The notes under the pieces are model-generated. The model searched no databases. It was not told the DNA's origin and was given only the letters and a program-made list of their open reading frames with translations. DNA of 64,000 bases, from assembly GCF_001029435.1 (NCBI RefSeq), contig NZ_LDOV01000005.1:1-64000 (forward strand), given 5' to 3'. This stretch comes from Photobacterium aphoticum. Its GTDB lineage: Bacteria > Pseudomonadota > Gammaproteobacteria > Enterobacterales > Vibrionaceae. Each line of letters starts with the position of its first letter. Position 1 is the first letter of the stretch. Both the position numbers and the translations under genes were made by a program. Positions 18,864-27,422 of this stretch are shown piece by piece.

Positions 18864-19160
18864 CTACCGAAATTTATTGTACATCTGTAACGAGCGTTGC
18901 CCGTGTACCAATCGTTGCATTTGCTGAGCTGCCTGCTCGCGGTGTTGTTGCAGCTGCGTGAGAATACCGGAGGTACGCTCTATCGCGGCCTGCCACTGCG
19001 CTTTGTCCAGCGGTGCGGGCTCAGCCTGTAAGTGTTGTAACACCTGCTCACGCTGGGCGAGCAACTGTTCCAGTGTCTGGGTATCCACGTCGCTGGGGGT
19101 GGCCAGCAACGCGGTAAGTGCTTGGTCTATCTGTGCTAATCGTTGCATGCTTTCTGGCAT
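18864..19160 (-). CDS. flaI: FlaI/FliT-like flagellar protein
   Basis: A 98-residue, Gln- and Leu-rich helical protein with no signal or membrane segment. Position between fliD (10-base gap) and fliS (10-base gap) and the composition match Vibrio FlaI, which is thought to act like the enteric FliT chaperone for the cap protein FliD. Sequence conservation is low in this family, so the assignment relies mainly on context and size. Confidence 0.75.
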   Translation of the reverse strand: MPESMQRLAQIDQALTALLATPSDVDTQTLEQLLAQREQVLQHLQAEPAPLDKAQWQAAIERTSGILTQLQQHREQAAQQMQRLVHGQRSLQMYNKFR

Positions 19161-19170
19161 CTCTCACGGC

Positions 19171-20568
19171 TTAGGCCGGCATCATGCTCATCATCGAGCT
19201 GAGCTGGCTTTTCATCTGCCCCATGGCGTTATCCATGGCCGTGAACTGATCGTGGGTGCGCTTTTGTACGCTCTCCATGCGACGATCTAAGTTCGCTTGC
19301 TCGGTATTGAGGCGAGACACCTGATCCCCCAAGCTGGTCTGGCGGCTGTTGATGCTGCCGGTGATCCCGGTGTGGGAGTGGATCAAATCTTCGATTTTGC
19401 GCGCAAAACCGTTTTGACCACTGAAAAACGCCCCGACATCGGTGAAGTTCTTCGCCAACTGGCGATCCAGCAAGTCATAATCAATTTCCAACCGCCCTTC
19501 CATGGTACTCATCACCCCTAATTCACTGAGGGTTTTGACCGTGTCCGGCGCCCCTTCCACCGGGCTGGAAAAGGCATTACGCAACTGGTTATCAACCGTA
19601 CGGATAATACTGTCGCCCACCAGCGGGCCTTTTTCCTGGGTTTCCGGATCAAACTTGCCTAATTCATGGGCGGTCGAATAAAACTGGTTGTAAGCGTTGA
19701 CGAACTGTTCAATCGCCCCGCCGACGGCATTGCGGTCATACCCCACTTCCACCGTCACGGTATCTTTGGGTGGCTTGCTCTCTTTGCTTGCTGTCGAGTC
19801 GGTCTCACCCATGCCCAACAAGTCCAAATCCACCCCTTCAATGGCGTCTTCAATGGTGTTGGTGTCACTGGTGACCGTCGCAATGCCATCAATCAGCACC
19901 TTGGCATCGGTGGCCGCCTGCATTTGTGTCATCGCATTGATGTCGTTGTTCGGGTTAAAACCAAACTTTTGCAGGGTGCTGTCAAACGGCGCATCGACAC
20001 GCACTTTGATCTGATTGGCTTCGCCGCTTTTGTCTGACGTCAGCACCAAACGGGAGCCCACATCGTCTTTGATTACCGCCGCCATCACCCCTTTGTTATC
20101 AGGGTGACGGTTGATCAGGCGAACGACGTCGAGTATCTCGCTCTCGTCTTTAGGGATCTCAACATCAAACATGTTGGTGCCCATCGAAATCGACAGCTTG
20201 CCGGCGCCTAATGGCTTCTCGTCATTAAACGGGCCAGAGACAATTTTATGGGCTTGCGCTAATTGCTCGACTTTGACGTTGTATTTGCCCGGCAAGGCTT
20301 CATAACTGGCGCTGGCTTTGAGCACATCGCTGTTATCGGTACTGACCGTACGGGCTGACAAGGTGTGATTGCGGCGAAAATCCGCCATCATGTATTTCAT
20401 GTCATCCAGCGAGGCTTTTAACTTGCCATAAGCACTGATGCTGACATCAATGTTGTCGCGCTGACGCTTGATCCGCGATTCTGCGGGGGCGCGTTCGGCA
20501 TCCACAATGGTTTTCACCATAGTGTTAATATCAAAGCCTGATGCCGTGGCCGCTGCACCTATGTTCAT
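19171..20568 (-). CDS. fliD: Flagellar filament cap protein FliD
   Basis: FliD is the filament cap that promotes flagellin polymerisation at the tip. The product has the N-terminal signature ASGFDINTMVKTIVDAER and a C-terminal coiled-coil region (DQVSRLNTEQANLDRRMESV) required for export and capping. I chose the ATG at 20568 (465 residues): a GAGAG ribosome-binding sequence precedes it, and the product then begins close to other FliD proteins. The frame also opens at a GTG at 20601, giving 11 extra residues. It lies between flaG and flaI. Confidence 0.93.
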   Translation of the reverse strand: MNIGAAATASGFDINTMVKTIVDAERAPAESRIKRQRDNIDVSISAYGKLKASLDDMKYMMADFRRNHTLSARTVSTDNSDVLKASASYEALPGKYNVKVEQLAQAHKIVSGPFNDEKPLGAGKLSISMGTNMFDVEIPKDESEILDVVRLINRHPDNKGVMAAVIKDDVGSRLVLTSDKSGEANQIKVRVDAPFDSTLQKFGFNPNNDINAMTQMQAATDAKVLIDGIATVTSDTNTIEDAIEGVDLDLLGMGETDSTASKESKPPKDTVTVEVGYDRNAVGGAIEQFVNAYNQFYSTAHELGKFDPETQEKGPLVGDSIIRTVDNQLRNAFSSPVEGAPDTVKTLSELGVMSTMEGRLEIDYDLLDRQLAKNFTDVGAFFSGQNGFARKIEDLIHSHTGITGSINSRQTSLGDQVSRLNTEQANLDRRMESVQKRTHDQFTAMDNAMGQMKSQLSSMMSMMPA

Positions 20569-20633
20569 GGCCGCTCTCTGTTCATGAAAATCTATTGTCA
20601 CCGACGATCACCGACACCCTGTCGGATGACCCA

Positions 20634-21116
20634 TTACACCTTGGTCGTCACCAATCCGCCGGAATGATTCACCAGCTGACGGGACACGGCCAGCATGTCT
20701 TCGTCGGGAATTTGGCGTACGACATCGCCGGTACGTTTATCGTAAATGGTCACGGTGTTTTTACCAGACTCTTCGTCAATCCGAAACGCCAACCCTTTGT
20801 TGAGCGTCGAACCGACAAATTCTTCTATGCGTGCCACGACTTTTTCCAGCGCTTCACGCTGTTGCTGACGTTGCTGCTCGACAGCATGGCTATCCGGTAC
20901 CGGTGCCACCGCAGCAGGCTCATTCACCCGTTGCTCACGCGGTAAAGCGGCCGTCGGCGTACTCGTCGCGGTCTGAGTGTATGGCGTTGCCGTCGGACGA
21001 CTGGCAGTCGCGGGCGCAGTTGTTTCATTAGCAATATTTGTGCCAATGGATGTTTGCGACGTTGAAGCGGAGGAGAAAGGGGGCAGTGAAGACGGAGAAA
21101 CGGGCGTTATGTCCAT
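20634..21116 (-). CDS. flaG: FlaG family flagellar protein
   Basis: FlaG proteins influence filament length; their exact biochemical role is unsettled. The 160-residue product has a Ser/Thr/Pro/Ala-rich N-terminal half (about residues 1-75) and the conserved C-terminal FlaG domain (about 85-155) with LAFRIDEESGKNTVTIYDKR and VVRQIPDEDML. Position between the flagellin gene and fliD is the classical one. Start ATG at 21116. The upstream flagellin terminator-like hairpin suggests it is expressed partly by read-through or from an unrecognised promoter. Confidence 0.9.
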   Translation of the reverse strand: MDITPVSPSSLPPFSSASTSQTSIGTNIANETTAPATASRPTATPYTQTATSTPTAALPREQRVNEPAAVAPVPDSHAVEQQRQQQREALEKVVARIEEFVGSTLNKGLAFRIDEESGKNTVTIYDKRTGDVVRQIPDEDMLAVSRQLVNHSGGLVTTKV

Positions 21117-21142
21117 ATGTGTTCACCTTTGTTACGATGTGA

Positions 21143-21172
21143 AACGGCAAGGGCACACTGCACCCTTGCCGT
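21143..21172 (-). terminator. Terminator-like hairpin after the proximal flagellin gene
   Basis: Arms AACGGCAAGGG and CCCTTGCCGTT flank a short loop, 16 bases after the flagellin stop. The T-run on the minus strand is short (TTTC). The stem core is the same as that after the other flagellin gene at 22511-22544. Confidence 0.6.
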
Positions 21173-21187
21173 TATCAATGTTGCGGA

Positions 21188-22336
21188 TTAACCCAGTAGG
21201 CTCATCGCCGCTTGTGGCGCTTGTTTCGCCTGCGCAAGGATAGACGTTGATGCCTGAGACAGGATCTGGTTCTTCGTCATTTGCGTGGTTTCTTTCGCGA
21301 AGTCTGTGTCACGGATACGGCTGTTAGACGCAGACACGTTCTCGTTCACGTTGTTCAGGTTATTGATGGTGTGGCTTAGACGGTTCTGAGACGCACCCAG
21401 GTTTGAACGGTCTGAGTCGATTTGCTTCAGTGCGTTATCCAGTACCGCTACCGCTTGCTGAGAACCACCCACAGACGTTACGTCGATGTTCTGAACAGAA
21501 GCACCGCCCGCGCCCGCAGCTGCGTTAGTCAGGCCCAGTGCCGCTGTGGTTTTCGCGCCTTCAAAGTTGATCGCTTTGTCAGACTCAGTCACAACCTGTA
21601 GTGCCAGACCTTTGCTCACGTTACCGTTCGCATCTGTGGTTTCAACCGTTGCAACAGACGCGTTCACGCCATCAACTGCACCGTTGATCTTGGTCGCTAG
21701 CTCTTCTAGGTCGTCGCCTTCTTTCATTTCAACTTTGGTGCCGTTGATCTTAAGATCTTCAGTCGCCATTTCTTTTGACACTGTCCAGTCAGAGCTTACG
21801 CCCACAGTACCTTTGGTTGAGGTGCTGTTCATTGCGTCTGCACGCAGGTTGCTCATAGAAAGCTGTACCGCTTCACCTGAGTCCGCACCTACCTGGATTG
21901 AACGGCTACCGAACGTACCGTTAAGCAGCTTAGTACCACCGAATGATGTGGTTTCCGCGATACGGTTCAATTCGTCTTTCAGTGCTGTCACTTCTTCTTG
22001 AATCGCAACACGGTCGTCATCTGAGTTCGCGCCGTTCGCAGACTGTAGAGACAGGTCACGCATACGCTGCAGGATGCTGGTTGATTCTTGCATAGAACCT
22101 TCAGCAGTCTGTGCCATAGAGATACCGTCGTTGGCGTTACGTACCGCAACGTCAAGACCACGGCTCTGTGTCATCAAACGGTTAGAGATCTGAAGACCCG
22201 CTGCATCGTCTTTTGCACTGTTGATTTTGCTACCTGTTGCCAAGCGCTCCATTGATTTTGCCGACGCGTCCGTTGCCTGATTCAGGTAACGCTGAGCGGT
22301 CATTGCAGAAACGTTAGTATTTACGGTAACTGCCAT
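21188..22336 (-). CDS. Flagellin (sigma-28 class)
   Basis: Structural filament protein of 382 residues. Conserved N-terminal D0/D1 ([18 protein letters not shown], then [20 protein letters not shown]) and C-terminal D1/D0 ([18 protein letters not shown] to the end AAMSLLG) helices frame a short variable centre (about 170-280). No signal peptide, as for exported flagellins. Ribosome site AAGGAGA precedes the ATG. A sigma-28 type promoter lies at 22413-22439, so this is probably a late accessory flagellin equivalent to the Vibrio flaB/C/D/E group; the exact letter cannot be assigned. Confidence 0.94.
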   Translation of the reverse strand: MAVTVNTNVSAMTAQRYLNQATDASAKSMERLATGSKINSAKDDAAGLQISNRLMTQSRGLDVAVRNANDGISMAQTAEGSMQESTSILQRMRDLSLQSANGANSDDDRVAIQEEVTALKDELNRIAETTSFGGTKLLNGTFGSRSIQVGADSGEAVQLSMSNLRADAMNSTSTKGTVGVSSDWTVSKEMATEDLKINGTKVEMKEGDDLEELATKINGAVDGVNASVATVETTDANGNVSKGLALQVVTESDKAINFEGAKTTAALGLTNAAAGAGGASVQNIDVTSVGGSQQAVAVLDNALKQIDSDRSNLGASQNRLSHTINNLNNVNENVSASNSRIRDTDFAKETTQMTKNQILSQASTSILAQAKQAPQAAMSLLG

Positions 22337-22412
22337 AATGTGTCTCCTTAAATCTTCAAAATGGCTTGACCAGCCCCGCCGGTAAAACCTCGATATTCTT
22401 TATTCATGGTCT

Positions 22413-22439
22413 GTAACGGCATGCTTTCAAAAACCTTTA
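22413..22439 (-). promoter_or_regulatory. Sigma-28 promoter of the proximal flagellin gene
   Basis: Minus strand has TAAA, a 15-base spacer and GCCGTTAC, against the sigma-28 (FliA) consensus TAAA-N15-GCCGATAA (10 of 12 defined positions). The predicted start is about 70 bases upstream of the flagellin ATG at 22336. Confidence 0.65.
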
Positions 22440-22510
22440 AGACTTTTTTTGGATTTTTCTTTGATCCGTCGAAAACATCGTCAATTCGCTGGCACCGTAA
22501 TGAAAGCGCC

Positions 22511-22544
22511 AAAAAAAACGGCAAGTGGTTGCCCCCTTGCCGTT
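22511..22544 (-). terminator. Rho-independent terminator of the distal flagellin gene
   Basis: Minus-strand stem AACGGCAAG...CTTGCCGTT followed by a run of eight T residues, 67 bases downstream of the flagellin stop at 22612. It isolates this gene from the next flagellin, which has its own promoter. Confidence 0.85.
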
Positions 22545-22611
22545 CGTCTGTGTTGCCTGACCCTGCCGCTTTTCTGGGCAGAGCCGTTTTGTCATGATGT
22601 CCGTGGTGCGA

Positions 22612-23778
22612 TTACTGCAACAGACTCATTGCTGCCTGTGGCACCTGCTTGGCCTGCGCCAAGATGGAGGTACTTGCCTGCTGCAGGATCTGGTTCTTGG
22701 TCATTTCCGTGGTTTCTTTCGCAAAGTCGGTATCACGGATACGGCTGTTTGATTCAGATACATTTTCTGACACGTTCGCCAGGTTGTTGATGGTGTGACC
22801 CAAGCGGTTTTGCTTGGCACCCAAATCTGAACGCTGGCTATCGATGTACTTCAGCGCCGCATCAACAATGCTCACCGCTTTTTGTGCGCCGCCAACGGTT
22901 TCTACGTCGATATCTTGTACCGTGGTCGCTTTACTGGTGCCGGCAATCATGCTGGTTGCCGCACTGGCCGGGTTATTCTTGTCCGCCAAGCCCGCAGTCA
23001 TCACGGTTGCGCCATCAATGACGATCGGCTCATCCCCTTCAGAGAAGATTTGCAGCTCGCCTTTTTCTGTTACCGATGCCGATACGCGATCGGTCTGGCC
23101 GTTGATGCGGGTCGCCACTTCTTCGATATCATCGCCTTCAGGCAAATCAATGCTGATCTTGTTTTCCGGTTTGCTGGCATCGCCCACTGAAAACACAATC
23201 TTGTTGCCTGCGCCGGTTTCCCAGTCTGGCGTCGCCTGACCGGCACCGGTCACTAACTGGCCGCCCATTTCTTCATAGTCACCACGCACACTGGTGATAC
23301 CCATGATGATCGCTTCACCGGAATCGGCACCGATCTGGAAAGCCGCTTCACCAAAGGTACCATTCAGCAGTTTACGACCACCGAATGCGGTCGTTTCTGC
23401 GATACGGTTCAGCTCGTCTTTCAGTGCGCCCACTTCTTCTTGGATCGCCACACGGTCTTGATCCGAGTTAGCGCCGTTCGCCGACTGCAAAGACAAATCA
23501 CGAATACGCTGCAGCACACTGGTGGATTCCTGCATCGCCCCTTCGGCGGTCTGAGCAATAGAGATACCGTCGTTGGCATTGCGCATGGCTACGTTTAAAC
23601 CACGGGTCTGTGCCACCAAACGGTTAGAAATTTGTAGGCCGGCCGCGTCATCTTTCGCACTGTTGATCTTGCTACCAGTCGACAGACGTTCCATCGAGGT
23701 GTTCAGATCACTGGTTGCTTTGCTGAGGTAACGCTGCGCAGTCATGGCAGACACGTTGGTGTTAACAGTTACAGCCAT
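22612..23778 (-). CDS. flaA: Flagellin (sigma-54 class, FlaA-like)
   Basis: Filament protein of 388 residues with conserved N-terminal ([18 protein letters not shown]) and C-terminal ([17 protein letters not shown] to AAMSLLQ) D0/D1 helices and a variable centre (about 170-290). The frame is open to 23847, but the ATG at 23778 is preceded by AAAGGAGAG and matches the universal flagellin start. A near-perfect -24/-12 promoter at 23919-23934 makes it the sigma-54/FlrC controlled flagellin; in V. cholerae that gene is flaA, the essential core flagellin. The letter is inferred from promoter class, not from sequence distance. Confidence 0.93.
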   Translation of the reverse strand: MAVTVNTNVSAMTAQRYLSKATSDLNTSMERLSTGSKINSAKDDAAGLQISNRLVAQTRGLNVAMRNANDGISIAQTAEGAMQESTSVLQRIRDLSLQSANGANSDQDRVAIQEEVGALKDELNRIAETTAFGGRKLLNGTFGEAAFQIGADSGEAIIMGITSVRGDYEEMGGQLVTGAGQATPDWETGAGNKIVFSVGDASKPENKISIDLPEGDDIEEVATRINGQTDRVSASVTEKGELQIFSEGDEPIVIDGATVMTAGLADKNNPASAATSMIAGTSKATTVQDIDVETVGGAQKAVSIVDAALKYIDSQRSDLGAKQNRLGHTINNLANVSENVSESNSRIRDTDFAKETTEMTKNQILQQASTSILAQAKQVPQAAMSLLQ

Positions 23779-24178
23779 TTTGCTCTCCTTTGACTTCCGC
23801 CTATGGGCGAAAACAGCCCCCCGCCACCGTCGACCGTGAAAAAACACCGTCAGGCAGGCTGGCTATAAAATTGAAAATACTCGGCAATTTCTGTGATTGC
23901 CCTTAATAACGGTTCAGAAGCAAACACTGTGCCAATATTTGGCAGTGCATTTGTCAGAATATCCCTACAGCGCATACCACATTATTACGCGGTTTTCTCT
24001 CGCTATCAGGATGAAGCCGTGCAGGCGGCAAGCCAGAGCGGCAATCGTGGCAATCACGACATAATGGGGCGGCAAAGTGCCCGCCAGCACGAAGAAAAGA
24101 AGCGGCAAAGTCATGCCGATAAGGCTGAAAGACCTTGCCTCTTTCTCTTGAATAGAAAAAGCGTTGATGAAAAGCCGC
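23779..24178. promoter_or_regulatory. Upstream region of the sigma-54 flagellin gene
   Basis: A 400-base gap between flgL and the flagellin gene. It contains the -24/-12 promoter at 23919-23934 and a transcribed leader of about 130 bases. The part beyond the promoter (23935-24178) has scattered short inverted repeats around GCGGCAAAG and is where FlrC sites would be expected; I recognise no gene or terminator there. Confidence 0.4.
23919..23934 (-). promoter_or_regulatory. Sigma-54 promoter of flagellin flaA
   Basis: Minus-strand TGGCACAGTGTTTGCT matches the -24/-12 consensus TGGCACR-N4-TTGCW at every defined base. It drives the flagellin gene starting at 23778 and is the expected target of phosphorylated FlrC. 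Confidence 0.8.
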
Positions 24179-25369
24179 TTAGATATAATTGAACAGGTTC
24201 AAATCTTTGGTTTTGGCAAACGCCTGTTGTGAGGCTTGCAGCGCGGTCATGTTCTCGTTCAGTTCAATCACCGCGCTGGCGTAGTCCAAATCTTCCAACG
24301 TGCCGCGCGCTTCACTCATCACGATTTTGAAATCCTGATGCATGTCTTCCTGGCGATCCAAGGTTTGCAAACGGGTACCGATCTCTGAGCGGGCGCGGTT
24401 AATGTGCTTAAAGCCCTGCGACAACTCTGCCGCCACCTGATGCAACTCTGCCGTCGCGCTGGCGTCGGACACGTCGCTGTCAGCCAATTCAATGCCACGA
24501 CGGAAGGCATCAAACACATTCACACTATCTTGGCGCGACAAGTTGATGCTGTCACCGCTTTTGATCTCGCCTTCCACCGTCACATCCAAGGTACCAAACT
24601 GGATCCCTTTCTTCGGGTCATACGCTTGTGCATCTACCTGCTGGCCATTTTGGAACAACTGGTATGTCATGCCTTGGTCGGTTGCAGAAAAAGAAATGCT
24701 GTAAGCGGCAGTATCTTGGTTATTGGTGTTTTTGGCTTGTGACAGCAGCAACAACGAACCGCTTTGCAGATCGTAGTCTGGCTGGTAATCGCCGTACGGA
24801 TTCGGCACTTCCATAAACAGTTTGTCACCGGCATCATTGACCGGTACCGACACCGCAGCGCCCACTTGCGCCATGCGCTGGTAGCTGTCGCCGGTGTAGC
24901 TCACCTTGCCGGTGTTATCACGGAAAAACGGCTGCTTGTCGTATTGGTTACCGGCAAACACATAGTTTCCGGACTCATCTTGACTGTTGACCAAGTTCAT
25001 GAACGAATCGTACAAGCCTTGCATGTCTTGCTTGTGTGCCAGACGGTCATCGCCGGACAAGGCACCGTTGACCATCATCATGGATTTTCGCTTGGCACCA
25101 TCCAATAAGTTCTCCACTTCCGTGATGGCCGTTTCTTCGTTATTCAAACGGTTACGGGCAAGTGTGATGGTTTTGATGGATTGGTCGATCTGGGTATTTT
25201 GCTGATCGAAATTCTGAATGTAGATAGACGCCACCGGATCATCACCGGCGGTCAGTAAACGCTGGCCTGATGCAAGCTGCTGCTGATTTTCAGCCACGCG
25301 CACCTGCTGGCGATTCATGTCATTGGCCACCGATTGGTAATGGTGAAAACTGGCAATACGACCGATCAT
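24179..25369 (-). CDS. flgL: Hook-filament junction protein FlgL
   Basis: FlgL (HAP3) joins the hook to the filament together with FlgK. The 396-residue product has flagellin-like N- and C-terminal helices: N-terminal IASFHHYQSVANDMNRQQ with VAENQQQLASGQRLL, and C-terminal YASAVIELNENMTALQASQQ followed by AFAKTKDLNLFNYI. The centre is variable. It starts 15 bases after flgK and is last in the flgKL transcript. Length is normal for Vibrio. Confidence 0.94.
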   Translation of the reverse strand: MIGRIASFHHYQSVANDMNRQQVRVAENQQQLASGQRLLTAGDDPVASIYIQNFDQQNTQIDQSIKTITLARNRLNNEETAITEVENLLDGAKRKSMMMVNGALSGDDRLAHKQDMQGLYDSFMNLVNSQDESGNYVFAGNQYDKQPFFRDNTGKVSYTGDSYQRMAQVGAAVSVPVNDAGDKLFMEVPNPYGDYQPDYDLQSGSLLLLSQAKNTNNQDTAAYSISFSATDQGMTYQLFQNGQQVDAQAYDPKKGIQFGTLDVTVEGEIKSGDSINLSRQDSVNVFDAFRRGIELADSDVSDASATAELHQVAAELSQGFKHINRARSEIGTRLQTLDRQEDMHQDFKIVMSEARGTLEDLDYASAVIELNENMTALQASQQAFAKTKDLNLFNYI

Positions 25370-25384
25370 ACGGGGTCAGGCTCC

Positions 25385-27262
25385 TTAGCGGGCTACATTC
25401 AGTAAGGTATCAAAGGTTTCATTGGCAACGGTCATGATGCGCGACGAGGCCATGTAGGCTTGCTGAAACTTCATCATGTTTGCCGCTTCTTCATCGAGGT
25501 TGACCCCCGAGATCTCTGCCACGCGGCTGGCAGCGGCTTCGTTTTCCACCGTGCCCACTTCTTTCAGGCGCGCTGCCGAGGCTTTCTGCACACCCATTTC
25601 GGTGTTCAGGCCCTGATAGACATCGAGTACGCTGGAGCGGCCTTCATCCATCACTTTGGCACTTTGTAATGCCTGCATGCGCAGCAGGTTACCGTTGTCC
25701 CCTTGCGCGGCACGCAGGTTCACGGCAAACACATCGCCCCCTGCAGCCCCTTGCGACAGAGTAAACACGGTACCTTGCACATTGACCTCACCGGATGGCG
25801 GATATGGCATCGGATTTTGAAGAATGCCGCCTTTCATATCCAACACGGCGTATTGGGAAGCATCCGGTGAAATGGCGACCTGAAATTCGCTCAGCGGCCC
25901 GCGTTGGGTAACGGCAAAATCCGCCTTGCCCTGTACTTGGGATGCCGAGCTTAAGTAACTTTGCGCGGCAATCTGGCTGGGATCTTTCATCGCCACGCTG
26001 ATGTCTGCCGCACCGGTACGAGTCGGACGCAGCAAGATGTGCTCACCGGCACGCAATGGCGCATCCATTTCCACCCGGAAACCATCCACCGTAAACGCCG
26101 GCGGATTGCCACTTGGCATGATTTTCTGGCGCTCACCGTCCGGGGTGACTAAGGCGTGCTGACTGCCATCAAACGAGAGCGAATATTCACCTTTTTTCAA
26201 GGCATTCACGTCATCGATATACACTTTCACATCGGCGGTAGAGTCATTCGGCAGCACCACGCGCGAGGCCGCAATCGTCGGATCATTCATGTCACGGAAC
26301 ATGTCTTGACCGACCTGACCGTTTAAGTCCATCCCCTGCTGCTGCAAGCCATTAACCGTATGGGCAAAACCAATGGCCATACGACCAACTTCATCTTGCG
26401 CATGAGTCAGGGTTTCATCACGGTACTGAAACAATGCCGCCAGCTTGCCGCCAATGCCGTCGTTACGGATGGTTTTTAATGACTGGCCTTCACGGATCGC
26501 CAACTGGGTTTGATGAGAATCCGGCTGGCCGTTCACCATGCGCAGTTCACTGGCTTCAGTGCCCGATACCAGCGTGTGACCGCTACCAATCATGATGTTG
26601 AAGGTGTTGTCATTTTTTGGCGTCACCGTTACTTTGGTGTACTCGGACAGCTCATTGATCAGCGCCTGATGGCGATCCATCAAATCGTTATTGGTGGCCG
26701 GTGATTTCAACAAAGTCTGATGCACATCCACCAACTCTTTGGCGATGTCGTTCACGCGATTTAGCGTGCGCGACAACACTTCGTTGGTTTCCGATTTCTG
26801 GCGTGCCAGCACGTTGTAGTTTTCGTTCAAGCCTGCGGCCACCAGCTTGGCTTTTTCCATCACCACTTTGCGCGAACCCATGTCATTGGGGGAGTCCGAC
26901 AAGGCTTTCACCGCGTCGTACCAGTTGTTCATATCATCGGGGATTTTTTTCGCGCTGTTCGACAGCATGTTATCCAGACGGCCCAACTGGCTGTCACGCT
27001 CATTGGCGTAGCTCAGGTTGGTGGTGGTCAGGTTCAGCTCGTTAGTGGCAAACTGATCGTAGCCACGGCGAACTTCTGCCACATGCACACCGGTGCCATA
27101 CTGGCTGCCGCCCCACCAAATCGGATCGTTACTTTGCTGCACCACCGACTGGCGACTGTACCCTTCAGTGTTGACGTTATTAATGTTATGACTGGTGGTA
27201 TTAAGCTGCCGCTGTGCCGTCAGCACACCCTGCGAGCCCATATTGAGCAAGTCAAACGCCAT
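25385..27262 (-). CDS. flgK: Hook-associated protein FlgK
   Basis: FlgK (HAP1) is the first hook-filament junction protein. The 625-residue product has the N-terminal rod/hook-type motif LNTTSHNINNVNTEGYSRQ (about residues 21-39), a long coiled region (about 90-200), and the C-terminal SGVNLDEEAANMMKFQQAYM and TVANETFDTLLNVAR helices. Length is in the family range. It heads flgKL, with a sigma-54 site at 27310-27325 giving a leader of about 36 bases, so it can be expressed independently of the upstream flgJ gene. Confidence 0.95.
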   Translation of the reverse strand: MAFDLLNMGSQGVLTAQRQLNTTSHNINNVNTEGYSRQSVVQQSNDPIWWGGSQYGTGVHVAEVRRGYDQFATNELNLTTTNLSYANERDSQLGRLDNMLSNSAKKIPDDMNNWYDAVKALSDSPNDMGSRKVVMEKAKLVAAGLNENYNVLARQKSETNEVLSRTLNRVNDIAKELVDVHQTLLKSPATNNDLMDRHQALINELSEYTKVTVTPKNDNTFNIMIGSGHTLVSGTEASELRMVNGQPDSHQTQLAIREGQSLKTIRNDGIGGKLAALFQYRDETLTHAQDEVGRMAIGFAHTVNGLQQQGMDLNGQVGQDMFRDMNDPTIAASRVVLPNDSTADVKVYIDDVNALKKGEYSLSFDGSQHALVTPDGERQKIMPSGNPPAFTVDGFRVEMDAPLRAGEHILLRPTRTGAADISVAMKDPSQIAAQSYLSSASQVQGKADFAVTQRGPLSEFQVAISPDASQYAVLDMKGGILQNPMPYPPSGEVNVQGTVFTLSQGAAGGDVFAVNLRAAQGDNGNLLRMQALQSAKVMDEGRSSVLDVYQGLNTEMGVQKASAARLKEVGTVENEAAASRVAEISGVNLDEEAANMMKFQQAYMASSRIMTVANETFDTLLNVAR

Positions 27263-27309
27263 AAAGCCCCCTGAAGGTGAAGAAAAAAGTCAGTAACGGG
27301 AAGATCTTA

Positions 27310-27325
27310 AGCGAAAATCGTGCCA
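27310..27325 (-). promoter_or_regulatory. Sigma-54 promoter of flgKL
   Basis: Minus-strand TGGCACGATTTTCGCT: the -24 half is perfect and the -12 half (TCGCT for TTGCT) keeps the essential GC at correct spacing. It lies in the gap between flgJ and flgK, 48 bases before the flgK ATG. Confidence 0.62.
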
Positions 27326-27354
27326 AGTTGGAGGGAAAAGGTGATAAAGCGGGA

Positions 27355-27422
27355 GGCGAGATCCTAGAACCTAGAATAAAAAAATAACAGCCAGGAACTA
27401 GGATCTCGAACCTAGGATCGTT
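27355..27422. repeat. CTAG-rich hairpin between flgK and flgJ
   Basis: The arms GATCCTAG and CTAGGATC flank a loop of A-rich sequence; further CTAG words (AACCTAG, GAACCTAGGATCG) extend the dyad. The vocabulary (GGCGAGATCCTAG) is that of the repeat family at 1257-1572. It sits directly after the flgJ stop side and could also act as a terminator for the flgB-flgJ transcript, since read in the minus direction the loop contains a T-run. Confidence 0.55.

Noticed and set aside
20569-20601. GTG start for fliD at 20601
   Set aside because: The ATG at 20568 has a better ribosome site and gives the usual FliD N-terminus.
23779-23847. N-terminal extension of the distal flagellin
   Set aside because: All flagellins begin at the [12 protein letters not shown] start, which has a strong AAGGAG site at 23778.
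23893-24192. 99-codon rightward ORF upstream of the flagellin promoter
   Set aside because: It crosses the sigma-54 promoter and the end of flgL and has a very polar, unordered composition.
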